DNA from: Fasciolopsis buskii
Lineage: Eukaryota > Platyhelminthes > Trematoda > Plagiorchiida > Fasciolidae
Length of the DNA stretch: 64,000 nucleotides
Direction: 5' to 3'
Assembly (NCBI GenBank): GCA_008360955.1
Contig: LUCM01002243.1
Span: 16,114 to 80,113, forward strand
Shown: positions 14,285 to 26,635 of the stretch, one piece after another
Numbering within the stretch: position 1 is the stretch's first letter
Layout of the letters: the number at the start of each line of letters is the position of its first letter
Notes under the pieces: model-generated
Seen by the model: only the letters and a program-made list of their open reading frames with translations
What the model was told of the DNA's origin: nothing
Databases searched by the model: none
Translations under genes and position numbers: made by a program

Positions 14285-14644
14285 TTGGATCTTTCCAGTA
14301 AGTGGCTTATTCAACTTCTGTTCAGGCAATCAGTTCAGCTTAATCCCCGCAAATATTACTTCATTGATGTACACGGACGAGTCGACTTTCGTTCCTTCTT
14401 TGAATCCATAAATAACAAACTAACGGTAATGAGCGGAAAATTAACCAAGATTGCAGCTGAAACCCCAGGCATGGTACTTGACAATGCTGCGTGTCTAGTG
14501 ATCCAGAGAGAATGGATTGAGGAACCCATGTTAGTTTTATTGTTCGTCTTTTTTAGTTTAGTCCTCTCGTCAAACATTTCTTTTCTGTTTATTCCCATTT
14601 CAAAATGCAACAAAATTATCAAGCCTTTACAAACCAAACGCTAA
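14285..14644 (+). CDS. Candidate exon or chance ORF, 119 codons
   Basis: The first 80 residues look unlike noise (LNPRKYYFIDVHGRVDFRSF, NKLTVMSGKLTKIAAETPGM), whereas the end is hydrophobic low complexity. Possible acceptors are CTTTCCAG (14300) and TTCTGTTCAG (14326). A possible donor is AACG|GTAATG near 14427. I cannot assign a family; a weak resemblance of RKYYFIDVHGR to the start of UPF0598-type proteins is not enough to name it. Confidence 0.2.
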   Translation: MDLSSKWLIQLLFRQSVQLNPRKYYFIDVHGRVDFRSFFESINNKLTVMSGKLTKIAAETPGMVLDNAACLVIQREWIEEPMLVLLFVFFSLVLSSNISFLFIPISKCNKIIKPLQTKR

Positions 14645-16222
14645 TCTGAGTGGGTGATCAGTGATCGCCCAAACACTAATTAGGTTGTCCAAACTTTATC
14701 AATCGGAACACGTAGCATATCTGGTCCAGACACTGCTATTTTTCAAGCAAATCCACTTCAGTGTGCATCGGTGAAAAATAGTCACGTGCATTCTACTGGT
14801 TTTTGATCGTATTACCATTGTACGGCATTAATAAGCACCGCTTTGTAATTCCCTATGGTATTTCAATTAACACGGTAGACTGCTTATCTTTCTTCAAGTT
14901 TTATTGATATTGTTCACATACGATCTGCTCCATGGAAACAATTAGACGGTATGCATTTTAACAGCCTCTGTCGGGTTCGTATAACGTGATTATAATCACT
15001 GCAATTCTGAGATATGATTTACTTGGTCACTAAGACTGCCCTAGGAATTTGCACATATTTCGATTCCAGTACTAGTTTTAACCAACAGTTCGATACTATA
15101 AATAAGTTATAATCGATCTAAAATTCTGGTTGAATATTATTCTGGCAATATCAGGAAGCGACAAGATCGATTATTCGTGCAGCCTCCGTTCTTCCTAGTT
15201 ATTCTGTGGATACGCCCAGCTCATGTTCCAGAAAATCTGAACTGTTTGGACGAATCCATCGCTAAAAAGATCAGAAGCTACAGTATTGATTTGCTCCAAA
15301 TCACTTTGCACGTTTCATTTTCCCCATTATCTGAGGGGCATCCTAAAGACACTAGCGCTAGAGTGTCGTTCGTACATATTGGTGAATTTTCTGAATGCTG
15401 CTTGGGGACCGATTTCAGCGTTGCAATTTGTACTTGATGTTTGTATTATTATCGGCTATCTCGTCGAAGCCACGGATACCCTGAATCGATAAAGACCAAC
15501 CACATTCTGCAGAGGCAGCAGTTCACGTGAAGTATGCCATCGCCCGGCAGGATATGGTCTGAGATATAACAGTCTGTCTATTTCACATGACTCTTATTCT
15601 GTGAGAACAAATTTCAGCCTCAAACCGACCAAACCCCGTAGCACGATTTCATCCATCACCGGATACCCGTGTTACATGTGCAGGCATATTCACAATTCGA
15701 TTAACAAAATGACTCCATTCTAATTCTTTACTGTTGAATGCGATGAAGATGACAGGACATGAGATGATAAATAGAGGAACAAACAAAAACCGTGCGCTAG
15801 CTAACAAGCATGAAGGCAGTTCGAGGCATAGTCATGTGGGATATGGATACATCTTATGAGAAAAATGTCACCTAATTATTAGACTATTCAAATATGGCCG
15901 TCAAAATAGCGCCAGTTGAACTGACCCGCTCCGGGCACTGTAAGCATATACAAAGTTCCAAAACAACACAAAGAGTCTTGCGCGTGCATTGAGTTAAGTG
16001 ATTGACTCAGACTTGTCTACAATAAATAGACATCAAGGACAAATAGGCTGAGAAAGCACTTTTCTCAACTCCGGGTCTCTGGTGCCCCTCATATGCATAT
16101 GAAACTTTCATCATTGCGTATTAGCTTCGTCGCACGTTACGAAAAACCTGAAATTCGGACATTTTGAAGAAGGAAATCTCGGTGGAAAAGCCCACCGCCA
16201 AACACAAAGGATATCATGATTC

Positions 16223-16279
16223 GATGTATATATATATATATGTATATATGGAAGCAGCAAGTAGTATATATATATATAG
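16223..16279. repeat. Two (TA)n tracts
   Basis: Two blocks of TATATATATA separated by about 25 nt. The block is probably a single older repeat that has been interrupted. Confidence 0.85.
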
Positions 16280-16686
16280 CTGGGGTTATTTTATTTGATC
16301 GCAGATCGCACTTGTGCCTAAGAACGGTGTTTAGGGCTATTAAGTACCAGGATAATTGTGATCAATTATTTGCAACCAAAATGTACCATTATATCACACG
16401 ACCATTGTATTGTCGAAGCAAGCGGTCTAAGCATACCGTCGATGAAAGCTCGTGTGTACATGTATGCGAAGTTTCGTGATGTTTGTATACGATGTAGAAC
16501 GTAAAGTAGTGCGTACGGCGAGCCTGGAACAAACCGTATCAAGGTAGCACATCAACTGACTAAACAGCGAATACGACGATAGGCGTCCATCTACTTGAAC
16601 TGTTCCCAGTTGTCGATAATGTGTGATTTGATATAACACGAGAGGCAAAGTGGATAAACATATACGCATCCAAATGTTTACATTCC

Positions 16687-17001
16687 GTGGAGCCTAGTTT
16701 TGGTGTACTGCTTGTTTTCACCTTGATTTCGCTTTGTGCACAGTTACAATCTAACTTGGTCATTTCTGCCGGTACATATATGGCATTTTTTAGGTGCCCG
16801 ACGAAACATTCGGCTTGGACGTCATACTATATTAATTCAATACAGCTGATCCCTTTTCAACTATTTGACTATTGGTGCGATCTAATCGCCAAATTTGTCG
16901 ATCATAAATCTTTGGAAACAACCACCCTTGCAATTAAGTTTACCGCCGAAGTTAAAAAGATGAATGAACTACTTGACTTTTCTCCTTATCCGGTTAATTA
17001 G
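16687..17001 (+). CDS. Unassigned ORF with hydrophobic N-terminus
   Basis: 104 codons opening with GTG, no upstream ATG in frame. The start is signal-peptide-like (FGVLLVFTLISLCAQLQS), followed by a Tyr/Phe/Asp-rich stretch and a charged end (KFTAEVKKMNELLDFS). If real, it would have to be a spliced exon with an upstream start. Not recognised. Confidence 0.15.
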   Translation: MEPSFGVLLVFTLISLCAQLQSNLVISAGTYMAFFRCPTKHSAWTSYYINSIQLIPFQLFDYWCDLIAKFVDHKSLETTTLAIKFTAEVKKMNELLDFSPYPVN

Positions 17002-17929
17002 GCGTTCTAGCAACTCCACACAGAATCGGGTGTGCCACAAAGCAGTATGGATTGGGCAGCATACAAACCTTTTGTAATTGCGTACAACTTGGTCATTAAC
17101 ACTACCTAACGCCTTGCCTACTGTACGGGCCGAGGTGTAACTACATGGCCGATGTTCCGAGGGACGAGATGTCACACCGTAAATTCACTCGCAAGCAGTG
17201 GGTATGTCGAACGGTATATAGACCGAGTAAGTAAAAGATGTGAAAACCAGATGGACTGGAGGAATTCTAGGAAGAAAGTATTTTTACTGGACACCCATTC
17301 AAAAGAAGCATTGTGGTAAAAATAATCCGCGAAATTCTAATTAACACAGTGAGAGGCACGTTGAACGTCTCTGGAATCAGATAAGTACTTGTCAGTCCTT
17401 CAGCAATTCGATGTCGGTAAAATATAAGCCTTCCGATCTAATATAATTTATGGGCGTGTGTCATGACATACGCCTTTGGGGTGTTGCGTATGAAGTTCAC
17501 AAGGCCAGGCAACTATCGCGAGGCATCAGACAGGAAACACGGATGTTGTGAGGTTATCACAAGCTTTATTAGTACTCATTTGGTGGAAATCGGTTATTCG
17601 CTAAATATTCAGTCATCCCGCATAATAATCTATCGAATTCTCCAACGCAATCCCAAATCGCTTGGAATTCGTATGCTAGCCATTGCTGAAGGCGTTGTCA
17701 CTTGTCTCTTCGAGATTAGGATTAGGTGCTGTGAAAATTACTCCGATCTCTCCAAATTCCGTTGACGAAACTCGATGATGCTTGGCCCTGGTTTGAGCGA
17801 GGTGCATTATCCCTACCACACCTAAAACAGCTCGATCAGTTACGCGTGCAAAAATACTCAATCCATTGTATGGTGTACTCCATTCCTTCAAACGAACAGA
17901 GTGAGACAGTTTTAGCACTTTTGCGTATT

Positions 17930-17993
17930 AATTGTGAATGATATAATGTTAATAGCACAGCGTTGTTGGTAGAGGTAATGCGCCAACGCTTCA
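17930..17993 (-). repeat. Copy of the 22.7-kb inverted-repeat arm
   Basis: AATTGTGAATGATATAATG, then CACAGCGTTGTTGGTAGAGG and GCGCCAACGCTTC. It matches the left arm at 22655-22720 in the same orientation over about 64 nt. The match starts and ends near the same bases, so this is a mobile or end-repeat unit rather than chance. Confidence 0.7.
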
Positions 17994-18959
17994 GATTTTT
18001 TTCGCTCTCAGATTAACCTGGTTGTAACGGTTAAGGAATGAAATCACCAAAAGATTTGGTTTGCCTGACAAATGAGCTCTCAGTATGCTGTTGCAGAAAC
18101 ATTAATGGTAGCCCAGTGAGGATCGGAGCATGGTTGCATACCTAAAGCGCTTTGACAGCAAATTTAGTTTCCTAGACCAAAATGCCCTCTGTGTTGTGGT
18201 TGACGGTTACCAAGCTTGATGACTTCAGTTTGGTTTTTAGAACCACTGACATACACAGTAGTGTTTTGGTCTTGGTTATTACCTAGCAATCTCGAATAAT
18301 TGGGAAATAATAATTCTAATTCGGCTTTCTCAGTGTAGTCTACTCGTTCAAATCTTCTGGCCGTTTCACCACGTCACAGAGTGATCATCTTCCAACCAAT
18401 CCGTGCTTTGGAGAGCTGCAAATATCGAAAGCTTCCTTCCACGTGCTGGCCTAATGGCTATCCTAACCACCTTGCGAAATTCAATTTCCGTGTCACTTCT
18501 ATGATAGAGCAATATGATCTAATAAGAAAAGGCAAATTAGACGGTGAATAAAAAATTTCCTTGCCCATATTCGGCAGTATTACTATTATTAATATCACCG
18601 TCCCTTCTATTACTGCGAATATGGTGCCAAAATGCGGACAACCCTTTCACGCCTGCTGTCTTCAAATGTCACTATTCTGAGCCGAATGGTAGTATCGATC
18701 TCATAGTTCTAGTGAAAACTCAACTGTCGATCAAAACTCGATGTCCTACCGACTATGGTAATTTCTTTTCACATTGCTGAAGACCATTCGACTCTCCTAC
18801 ATGCATGGCAGCATCTGATCTGGTATACGACCTCCTGGTAGCAGCTGACTTTCCAACCAAAAGAAAACTTATCCAACTTAGCTCACGGCAGTCGAATCGC
18901 TAGTGCATCACTTCTAAGAAACAGCATTGTTTTATTAACATTATATCATTTACAATGAA

Positions 18960-19660
18960 AACTTATCCATTTTTACCAAATTCCGTCTGTAAATGAGTAA
19001 GGTTCGGCTTTCGGCTAATCCACTCGTCTTGGAAGTGCACAGCGCATCCCAAACACAGTGACACCGCCGACCAGATAATAGAAATGCATTCACAGCTTTT
19101 ATGAAAGCAAAACGTCATTCGTATATCTAAGCATACATCCTAAGAAAAGGAAGAAATTGCTTAATAACGTTAATCACAAAGTTGGAAAGACGGGCTGAAG
19201 GAGTACAACTCTGACGAAAACCACGTCTCGCAGTGATTTCTAGTGATTCGTTCCCACAAACCTAGTCTCAGCTTCGGTCGCGCACATACAACAAGTGAAA
19301 GAAAGAAATGAATTTCTCCAGAACATCTTTCAGTCAAAGAACTGCAAATTAGACTGATTCGAATACCGCTGTCAGATCACGAATGACAAAAGTCGTGGTT
19401 CTGCGGAAGTTGTGGTTGTGTTCTAACACCGATCAAATAAAGGAGATGTGCTTGAGACAACCTCGACCACGCTTGAATTCCGTTTGATTCTCAGACATAC
19501 AAAGTTTGCGAATACCAGATAATTGATGGATTATAATACCAACGAGCCGTTTGGATGTGCACCTTACCAAACTAGTTTCCCGATTCGTTGCAAGTGATGA
19601 TTTGTCACCTTTCTTGGGAAATTGCGTAATCACAAAGTCAAACTAGTCCGTCACAATTAG
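18960..19660 (-). mobile_element. RTE-type (SR2-like) reverse transcriptase relic
   Basis: Minus-strand reading with frame jumps gives a series of RT landmarks: FPKKGDKSSLATNRETSLVR (19.62-19.56 kb), LSGIRKLCMSENQTEFKRGR and GCLKHI, then RDLTAVFESV (RT motif region), then RQSCTPSARLSNFVIN (the RQGCPLSPFLFNF motif, about 19.2 kb). Catalytic Asp motifs are lost. The end is probably just below 18.96 kb, where LESQLLPGGRIPD occurs near 18.85 kb. Several stops and frameshifts make it a dead copy. Confidence 0.72.
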
Positions 19661-20336
19661 TTCGTTTACCCAGGTTCAGCCAAAAGTTTTGTTAAATTTG
19701 ATGCCAAAATTTGCCTTCACCCTTCAGGTGGGAGAGAGATAGCTCATCTGATCAGACAACGTTACGCTTTTTCAGAGAAACGCATCTCTTTGATATTCAC
19801 AGTTTGTGATAAAGTACTAATATTTAGGTGGATTGTTCCATCGGGAGATGTAATTCGTAGGTTGATTGCAGAAACGTGTCAGTTGAAATGCTTCCCACCA
19901 TGCTTTGTCCGACCCTCCAGAAGACTAAACTTAGGGTGAATCAGTAGATCGTCGGATCGATTGATTTTCCGCCTTATGTCCGATTTTCTTGCGTCACAAA
20001 CCAAGATATTTGTAGGAAAATGATGGCAATGAACGGGGTGTTTCAGTCTCAGCATTTTCCCTGTAAATTTACGTGGACCATATAGACAGGGTCGATGAAA
20101 ACCGTAGGCGAATGATTACGAGGAATATGCAATTTTATGAGAAAACTTAGTCAAACATGGTACCGTCATTTCCCCCCTCTCAGTTTTATGGAGCTACTTC
20201 GACTCGGAATATAGTTGTCTGCAGGAAAAAAAAACAAGTTTTAAGCTATACTGCTCCCATAATATTTTTATTATTATTATTTCGAAATAAGGTAAACACT
20301 ACCGGGAACTGCTATGCAATCGGATTATCGAGACTA

Positions 20337-20485
20337 GAGATGTGGTCTTTTATCTTTTACTCCCTTTATCAATGAAATAACAATATACATCATTTTCCGG
20401 GAAGGGAGCCGTGCGGCGGTGAGAGGATTTGAACCCGCGACCTTCACGTCCAAACGACCCTAACCTATCCGCTGGGCCATCTGAA
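20337..20485 (-). mobile_element. tRNA-derived SINE, family 1, copy 2
   Basis: Best preserved head of the family. On the minus strand the A box is TGGCCCAGCGG (20469-20479) and the B box GGTTCAAATCC (20425-20435), joined by GGATAGGTTAGGGTCGTTTG and GACGTGAAGGTCGCG. The body (CGGCTCCCTTCC, GGAAAATGATGTATATTGTT) and the tail (GATAAAGGGAGTAAAAGATAAAAG) match copy 1. It is a SINE rather than a tRNA gene because the acceptor stem does not close and the shared body follows. Confidence 0.78.
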
Positions 20486-22654
20486 ACCTAGAACTGTCAG
20501 TTTACTTATATCAAACGATAAAGAAAGAATAGGGAGTTGTTCTATGTAGCGGGAAAATTGAGGCAAAATGATAACACCTCGTAACACATCACAATTAAAA
20601 GGCGGTAAAGAAGATACCATTCAATTAAGGAACGTAGTTTGATCCCTGTCACAATATCAGCTACGAGTCAGTGTGTATAAGGTTGGGTCAGTTCCCAACT
20701 TGGATAAATAATAAGTAGTACGAATATAACAAGATCATCGAAGGTATTTTCGTAGTCCAGAAATACCTTAACGCTTATTTTCTAAAGCAGACGCGATAGA
20801 ATTCACTAAGTATGTGGCATCACATCAGCATCAAACACAAGCAATCAATATGCAAACCGCCCTCGGTGACAATGCTTGGCTGCAAAGTCTATCTTAACAT
20901 GTTAAGCATCACCGGGTGTACATACGGTAGGGTGGTACGTACCCGACCTCTTGTTTGGGAAGAGCCTTGCCTTTCGAAACATCCACATGTTAGATATCGT
21001 CCCAGTGTTCAGACATCCACTAAAAGAATTTGTCAAAGCACCCGACGAGATAGTGATTCACACTTACAAGACAGACGAAGAAAACCAATCGGGTATCTGA
21101 GGTCTCGTTGGTCTTCAGTGTGCTTGACTGTATTGAAACAAATGTGGGTTCAATCTGAGATAGGTCAGTAATGTTGCCATAGACAGACAAACAGACAGCC
21201 TGAGGCTAAGGTCCTCAACATCAACCAAACAGTGCTCCATCTGTGAATTGTTATAACAGATCGTTTTTATAGTGTGTTACGTATCTCGAGGTCCAGAGTA
21301 CCCCCGGAATGGCATCCACGTACGGCTTGTTTAAAGACCGGACTTGTCTCTTTTCTCACTTTACTTCTGACTTTTTTCTGCCGTTGTACACCTGTTCGTT
21401 ATTTCTTTCCTATATGTTTACGGATAGAAACAGGGTGCTATTTGGTTTCAGACGAAAAGTGATTTTGATGGCAGAAATCAATATAATGTGTAAAATTCTC
21501 ACTAAAGGGTGTTGGATTCCGGTGTGAAACACGGTGAAATTAGTTGAAATTAATATTGTTCCCAAGCGTACTAGGCATTCCCAGGTGCAAATTCTCTGCC
21601 TGACAGTTCTAAATGGTTCGTTTTTCCATGTGTGTGACTGAATGAAAATTCAGAATTCAATGATCCGTAAAGCTAGTCTGCGCATCCTTTTCGGCCAAAA
21701 ATAATCTTGCTTTATGTGTGTGAACAAAGTCTAAATTTGCGGGTCATTTCTGGTGAAGAAATGCACTGAATTTATCAAACTGAGTTTTTGCGAGAAATCT
21801 TGTGTCAAGCCTGTTGAAGTTGCGGTGGAAAATATAGGAAGTCATCAAGCACTTAGATTGCAGAATTTAATAGACCACAAAACACCCTGAGTCATTCGGT
21901 CGTTGCATTTGGAGTCGTGGGAATGAAATCAATGAGTGAAAATCAAAACCGCCCCCAAAAGAGCTTGCCTACGTTTGATAACGAGACAACTTATCCTTTC
22001 AGTTGAGTATTCTTAAACTACAACTCGTTTTCACGCCCGTGATCACTCCACCGCCGCGATTCGAAAGCCTCGTAGAATGATCGGCTCGAGGGTATAAAAG
22101 CCATCACTGTGTATAACCTCGTCGGCTGTAAACTTTAAGAACCAAGACACTTACAACATAACAATTCCAGCCTCCAGGACTAACTTGTCAGTCTGCACGG
22201 TGTTCCTTTATCGTGTCATTCCTCATTCATCTCATTCGGCTTAACCCGTTTCATACCATGTTCCCAAATTTGCTGGAAGCTAGGCCCTGTGCGATAGATC
22301 GGGGTGATTTTTAAAAAGGAAATATTGTAAAACATTATTTGGTGTTGATCTGAATAATTGACACAAAAATCACAGGGGTAAATCCTCAAAAAATGGTACA
22401 AAAATGATAATTCAAAAAACTGCTCCGTCAAGTATGAAGGCTGAGCCGAAAAGGCATAAAGTGTAAGCTGCACTGCTTGTCTACTCACTTCCCTACAGCC
22501 CACGGGCTGACCTGCGCTTACAAGACCGTGCAAAACTGGATAACTTTTGATCCAATTCTGAATTCTTCTGACAAAAATCGAAGTAGGATCGACGTATCGG
22601 GACCGAATGACGAAGGGAATGCATCGAAAAATCGGTACGCCATGTACTGGTTTT
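20486..22654. other. No recognisable gene
   Basis: A 155-codon minus ORF at 22683-22216 runs out of the inverted repeat and shows no familiar motif. The rest is unremarkable. Confidence 0.5.
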
Positions 22655-22836
22655 AATTGTGAATGATATAATGAAAATAACACAGCGTTGTTGGTAGATG
22701 TAGTGCGTCAACGTTTCGACTACCGTCAAACTGATTTTAAAATTCACCTCGAGAAAAGCTATTCACGGTGGCCGAAACGTTGGCGAATTACATCTACCAA
22801 CAACACTGTGTCGTTACCATTGCATCATTTGCAATT
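22655..22836. repeat. Imperfect inverted repeat, arms 22655-22720 and 22771-22836
   Basis: Two 66-nt arms are about 80 % identical as reverse complements by hand count (13 mismatches), around a 50-nt spacer. Both contain TTGTTGGTAGATGTA and, read outward on the complementary strand, end in a CGAAACGTTGRCG core. In the left arm, reading the minus strand, the core is preceded by GACGGTAGTC. That arrangement resembles stem II and the GAAAC box of a hammerhead ribozyme, as found at the ends of Penelope-like elements. The CUGAUGA box itself is not intact, so a functional ribozyme is not claimed. Confidence 0.75.
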
Positions 22837-24718
22837 AAGTTTGACATAATTCTGAAATAATGTGCAAAACATGCGAGCACAACGCCAATTTTCCTGTACT
22901 AAATAATATTCTCGTTAACGGGATTGATCGATTTTGTGAATCTCTTGAAATCGGGCGCTCATAATAAAGATCTTTCCCCCAGGGAATTAAAAAACCCAAA
23001 GACGACTTTGGTTCATCGAAGTTGGATTAAATATAAACAGAAACAACCAAAGACTCGTTGCCAGTGGTCTTACTTTAGATTTCTTGTTTGACTCGTCAAA
23101 ACGGGGAATATGGCCTTTCAATAATTCCAAACAACGACACACACGTTCGGTTGTTCCTGCTTTAAAGTTCGAACTTTTGAGTAAGATTCGGCTAATATAC
23201 TAGTAGATATTTCGGAGTATAACAAAAGATACCAGGCTGATTTTCCAAACTTGCTCACTTTCCAACTCTCATCTTTTATCTATGGAAAACGGTGAACCAC
23301 TAACAGCCTTGTCGAATTGTTGCAATAACAACACCGAACTAGAATGAGCAGAAGAAAGATGCTAATACATTGACACCAATGCTACAAGGCTAGGATTAGC
23401 GGACGTCCCACTGTGGGCACTTTTGATGGAAGAGACCCCCTGTAAGTTGATAAGCCGATCCCATTTTCAACCAAAACACCGTTTGTGGTTCCACTTAAGA
23501 CACCCCATCGTCAAATGTCACAGCGAAGGAGATAATATCTGGCCGTATCTGGACAGATTCGATTCAGCGTCTCGCTTTAATTCTACAAATAATATTATTA
23601 CTAGAAACTGCGTTGCCAAAAACGGCACTGATTAAGGGTGTCCAGATACTACTCGGAAATTTTTTGAGTTAATATCGCTACTAACTGAATGACAACACCA
23701 ATGAGGCGATACAAGGTGCAATAAACCCGGATTAATGAAGCAGGGCTTGACGTCTACGCTTGTTGATACACAACATAACTACTATTTCTAAACGGTAACT
23801 AATCAGCACATCAATGCACATAAAAAAAGAGCTGGTCGAAAATTGAACCCAATTCGCATTTTCTGCCCATGTTCAATGCACTGCCTTAGTTTATTCTGAA
23901 TTATTAAAAATCTGAAAGAACCGAGTATCACTTATGGTTCTTAAGCTGAGATGACAGAGACTCAGGGCGTTGATTCATTCCATGCATTCGTAAACCGGCT
24001 GCAAGAAGTGCCCGAACGTGATTATCACTGCTATTTGTCCAGTGAGGTGAAAACCTCGAGTGCATCAGACCATCGAGACACACTGGTGACAAAATATCCA
24101 TAGTGCAAACAATTGTAGACGATGACCATCTACTACCTAGGGGACAACCTACCAAATTGCCCAAGACTGAAACCTAACGGGAAAAGTTTGCACACGTTTA
24201 TCGGTAGTCATTCGCTAGCTGTTGGACACAGTGAATCGCCCAAAATGATCTGCTTGTGCACAAGGTGGCCGTCTCGTTCCACGCGTGGTCCATGATCTGA
24301 GACCGCGTCCATCTAACCAAGTAGAATCGAGGCGTGCACCCAATAAATCGGCACACAGACAATGGTGAATTATTGGAACATTTGGATTAATCTCTGTGTT
24401 CTTGATTTGATTGATTAGATTTAATGTGGAAAGCAGACTAGTAGAATAATCGAGTAATCGTACCCTTTTCTTTTGGAAGTTAGTCTGACCTAAAATTTTA
24501 ATGACCCAAATGGACTGAACTGGCTTGTCCGAGAGACTAGTGATTACAGTGCATTTCGTTTGGGATGAATAATCAATCAGCATAGGAAACTGTGCAATTC
24601 ATACTCTGTGAATCTATTCATGACAGCTTACAGCAGCCAAAAAATTAGCACGGCAAAAGAAAAGTTTTAATTTTGGACGGCTCCCGCATCACTCATGTTT
24701 GGTTACTATTACTTTTGT
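22837..24718. other. No recognisable gene
   Basis: Short ORFs only (largest 122 codons, minus, 24583-24215) without motifs. Confidence 0.5.
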
Positions 24719-24935
24719 AGTTATCCTTCACGCAAAAATGCCTCGTTGATATCCCAGACTGTAGCCGACCACAACGATCTAAAAGGGGATAGGAATCCCG
24801 GGATTTTTGGTTCGGTTTCCGCATCTGAGCAGAGTGGAAACTCTGCGATCCCGGTTGCATCACATCTGGCCGGACTTGGCCGATTCTCACTTCCACTAAC
24901 CGCCCATGAAAGCAACACCATCTTAGGAATGGAAA
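24719..24935 (+). CDS. Candidate exon, Ser/Asn-rich
   Basis: Possible acceptor CTATTACTTTTGTAG ends at 24720. The reading (YPSRKNASLISQTVADHNDL, NPGIFGSVSASEQSGNSAIP, LAGLGRFSLPLTAHESNTIL) has codon and residue use like a disordered host protein and unlike the repeat relics. Possible donor GAAAAA|GTGACG. I do not recognise it. A second similar-looking ORF follows 190 nt later but the phases do not join cleanly. Confidence 0.25.
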
Positions 24936-25124
24936 AAGTGACGGAAATTTGTGAATATTTGGTATTTTGGCAGCATTGAATGTACTCTACTGATTGAAGA
25001 AGCGGTTGCTAACGCTATGCCGACAAATTTTCGGTGTTAGACTAGAGCTGATTTGTCGCGACGTTTGAGATCAGGCAGGAAGATGTCACCTTGAGGACAA
25101 ATCCCAGGCACCGGTTTTTGTCAT

Positions 25125-25340
25125 ATGACTTCTGGAACCCCAAGAAGGCTAGTGCCGATCGAGTCGAAAAGCTCAACTTCAGGGTCAAACTTCCAAGAAA
25201 ATCAGTTTAACCAACAAGGCTCGTGGAACTGTGGACAGGAGCCAATTATACCAAATAACGAACTAGCTCCTAAGGTGCAATCGGTAACACCGGCAAGGGT
25301 TAGGGCTGTTCATTGCTCAGCCATAAAACGTTTGTACTGA
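25125..25340 (+). CDS. Candidate exon or ORF, Ser/Gln/Asn-rich
   Basis: 71 codons (MTSGTPRRLVPIESKSSTSG, NFQENQFNQQGSWNCGQEPI). Composition matches the candidate exon just upstream. Possible donor CCTAAG|GTGCAA at about 25275. No recognised domain. Confidence 0.22.
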   Translation: MTSGTPRRLVPIESKSSTSGSNFQENQFNQQGSWNCGQEPIIPNNELAPKVQSVTPARVRAVHCSAIKRLY

Positions 25341-25999
25341 ATAAAACAGAAATGCTGGAGGCTTTGACTAATTTGGATCCACTCCCCCACGAGAAAGCAT
25401 TTTGCTTAGTTTGACCGCACTATGAACAACATGCACTTTTCACATGTAAGTACTGACCGCACACGAGAAAAAAATCACGTCCAAATCGAGGACGAAATCA
25501 CCGAAGGCATACGTTTGCCCACAACTTATGTTCAAATTGCTAAAATGCAATCCTGTTTATTCTTATCGGAATGTCTTTTAAGTGTATATGTTTGCATTTC
25601 AACCAAAATTGTTCGCTCAACACGGCTGAAAATAGGACAAAAACGACCGGAACCTCGGAAAGATCAACAATGAGATAACGGGAGCTTCTGGTAGAGACAA
25701 TGCTAGACAACAACATTGCAGTGGAATTCAGCTAAGTATGGAACCGGAGTACTTGTAAAAGACAATGAGCAAGCATGCAAACCAGAAATCGAACGAACCC
25801 TTGGATGGAACTGACAGACGATCATATAAGAATGTAACGAATGGATGTTACCTAAAGGATTTTGTGTGACCACCAATTACCATGAAACGCAATCACTTCA
25901 CAAGACAAGAAGTGAAAATCTAATTTTGAATCCTTTCTTTCGAAGAACAGGAAACGTTGCAATGGAGATAGTATAAAGGAGGATTGGAGGAATAAACTG

Positions 26000-26188
26000 A
26001 TGGAAGTATTTCGGAATGCAAAGTTTGCGGATCTGAAAGTATCAGAAATTGTGACTGTGAAAAGGCAGTCACGGAAGTTAACCAACACAAATCTGAACAG
26101 GAAAGGATCACCGGACCTTACAGTGAATGGTGACCCTCAGACATTTGATAGGTTCAACTCCAGTAAGATAGCCATTGTTGACAACTAA
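26000..26188 (+). CDS. Unassigned 62-codon ORF
   Basis: MEVFRNAKFADLKVSEIVTV then SRKLTNTNLNRKGSPDLTVN. Polar, Lys/Asn-rich and free of repeat motifs. It may belong with the candidates at 24.7-25.3 kb, but no splice model connects them. Confidence 0.15.
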   Translation: MEVFRNAKFADLKVSEIVTVKRQSRKLTNTNLNRKGSPDLTVNGDPQTFDRFNSSKIAIVDN

Positions 26189-26474
26189 GTTACGAATGAA
26201 AAACGATGATAGAGAAAAGGTGGAGATGCTACGCGACCGATTCCGATTTGAATGGTAGCATAAACTCTAAAAAAGAAGAAAGACGAATCGGGTGTCTATA
26301 GCAGCAGATTTCCGGCGAGGCTAATAAAGAAGGAATTGCTCTAATACATAAATGGCCTTGAGAACAATTCCCACCACGATTCATGGGGAAAATGGAAGTT
26401 GTCGAGCCGTCATTCAGTCGCCGTTAGAAGCTGAGGAATTCAAAACACAGGATATGAAGAAATTTGTCTGACCG

Positions 26475-26635
26475 ACTGCGGTCAAGCGGATACAACTGCG
26501 GTTTTTCGACTTGAGTTTGAATCCTCCAGCTGCCGGTCAACTGCCCTACATGGCAACCATCTGTTTACCGAGGCTCCATTCGTGAAAATGGTGCGCACTG
26601 TTGTCTTATCAATAAAAGAAATAAAATACAAAAAG
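26475..26635 (+). mobile_element. tRNA-derived SINE, family 1, copy 3
   Basis: Degenerate copy: the A box remnant is GGTCAAGCGGATA, the B box remnant GAGTTTGAATCC, then CCGGTCAACTGCCCTACATGG, GTGAAAATGGTGCGCACTG and the tail TCAATAAAAGAAATAAAATAC. All segments line up in order with copy 1. Confidence 0.72.

Larger units (their letters stand above)
13126..18959. other. No recognised gene; two weak ORFs and repeats
   Basis: Contains the candidate ORFs at 14285 and 16687, (TA)n at 16.2 kb and the repeat arm at 17930. Nothing else could be assigned. Confidence 0.5.

Noticed and set aside
20401..20485. Functional tRNA gene
   Set aside because: A and B boxes are present but the acceptor stem does not pair and the shared SINE body follows.
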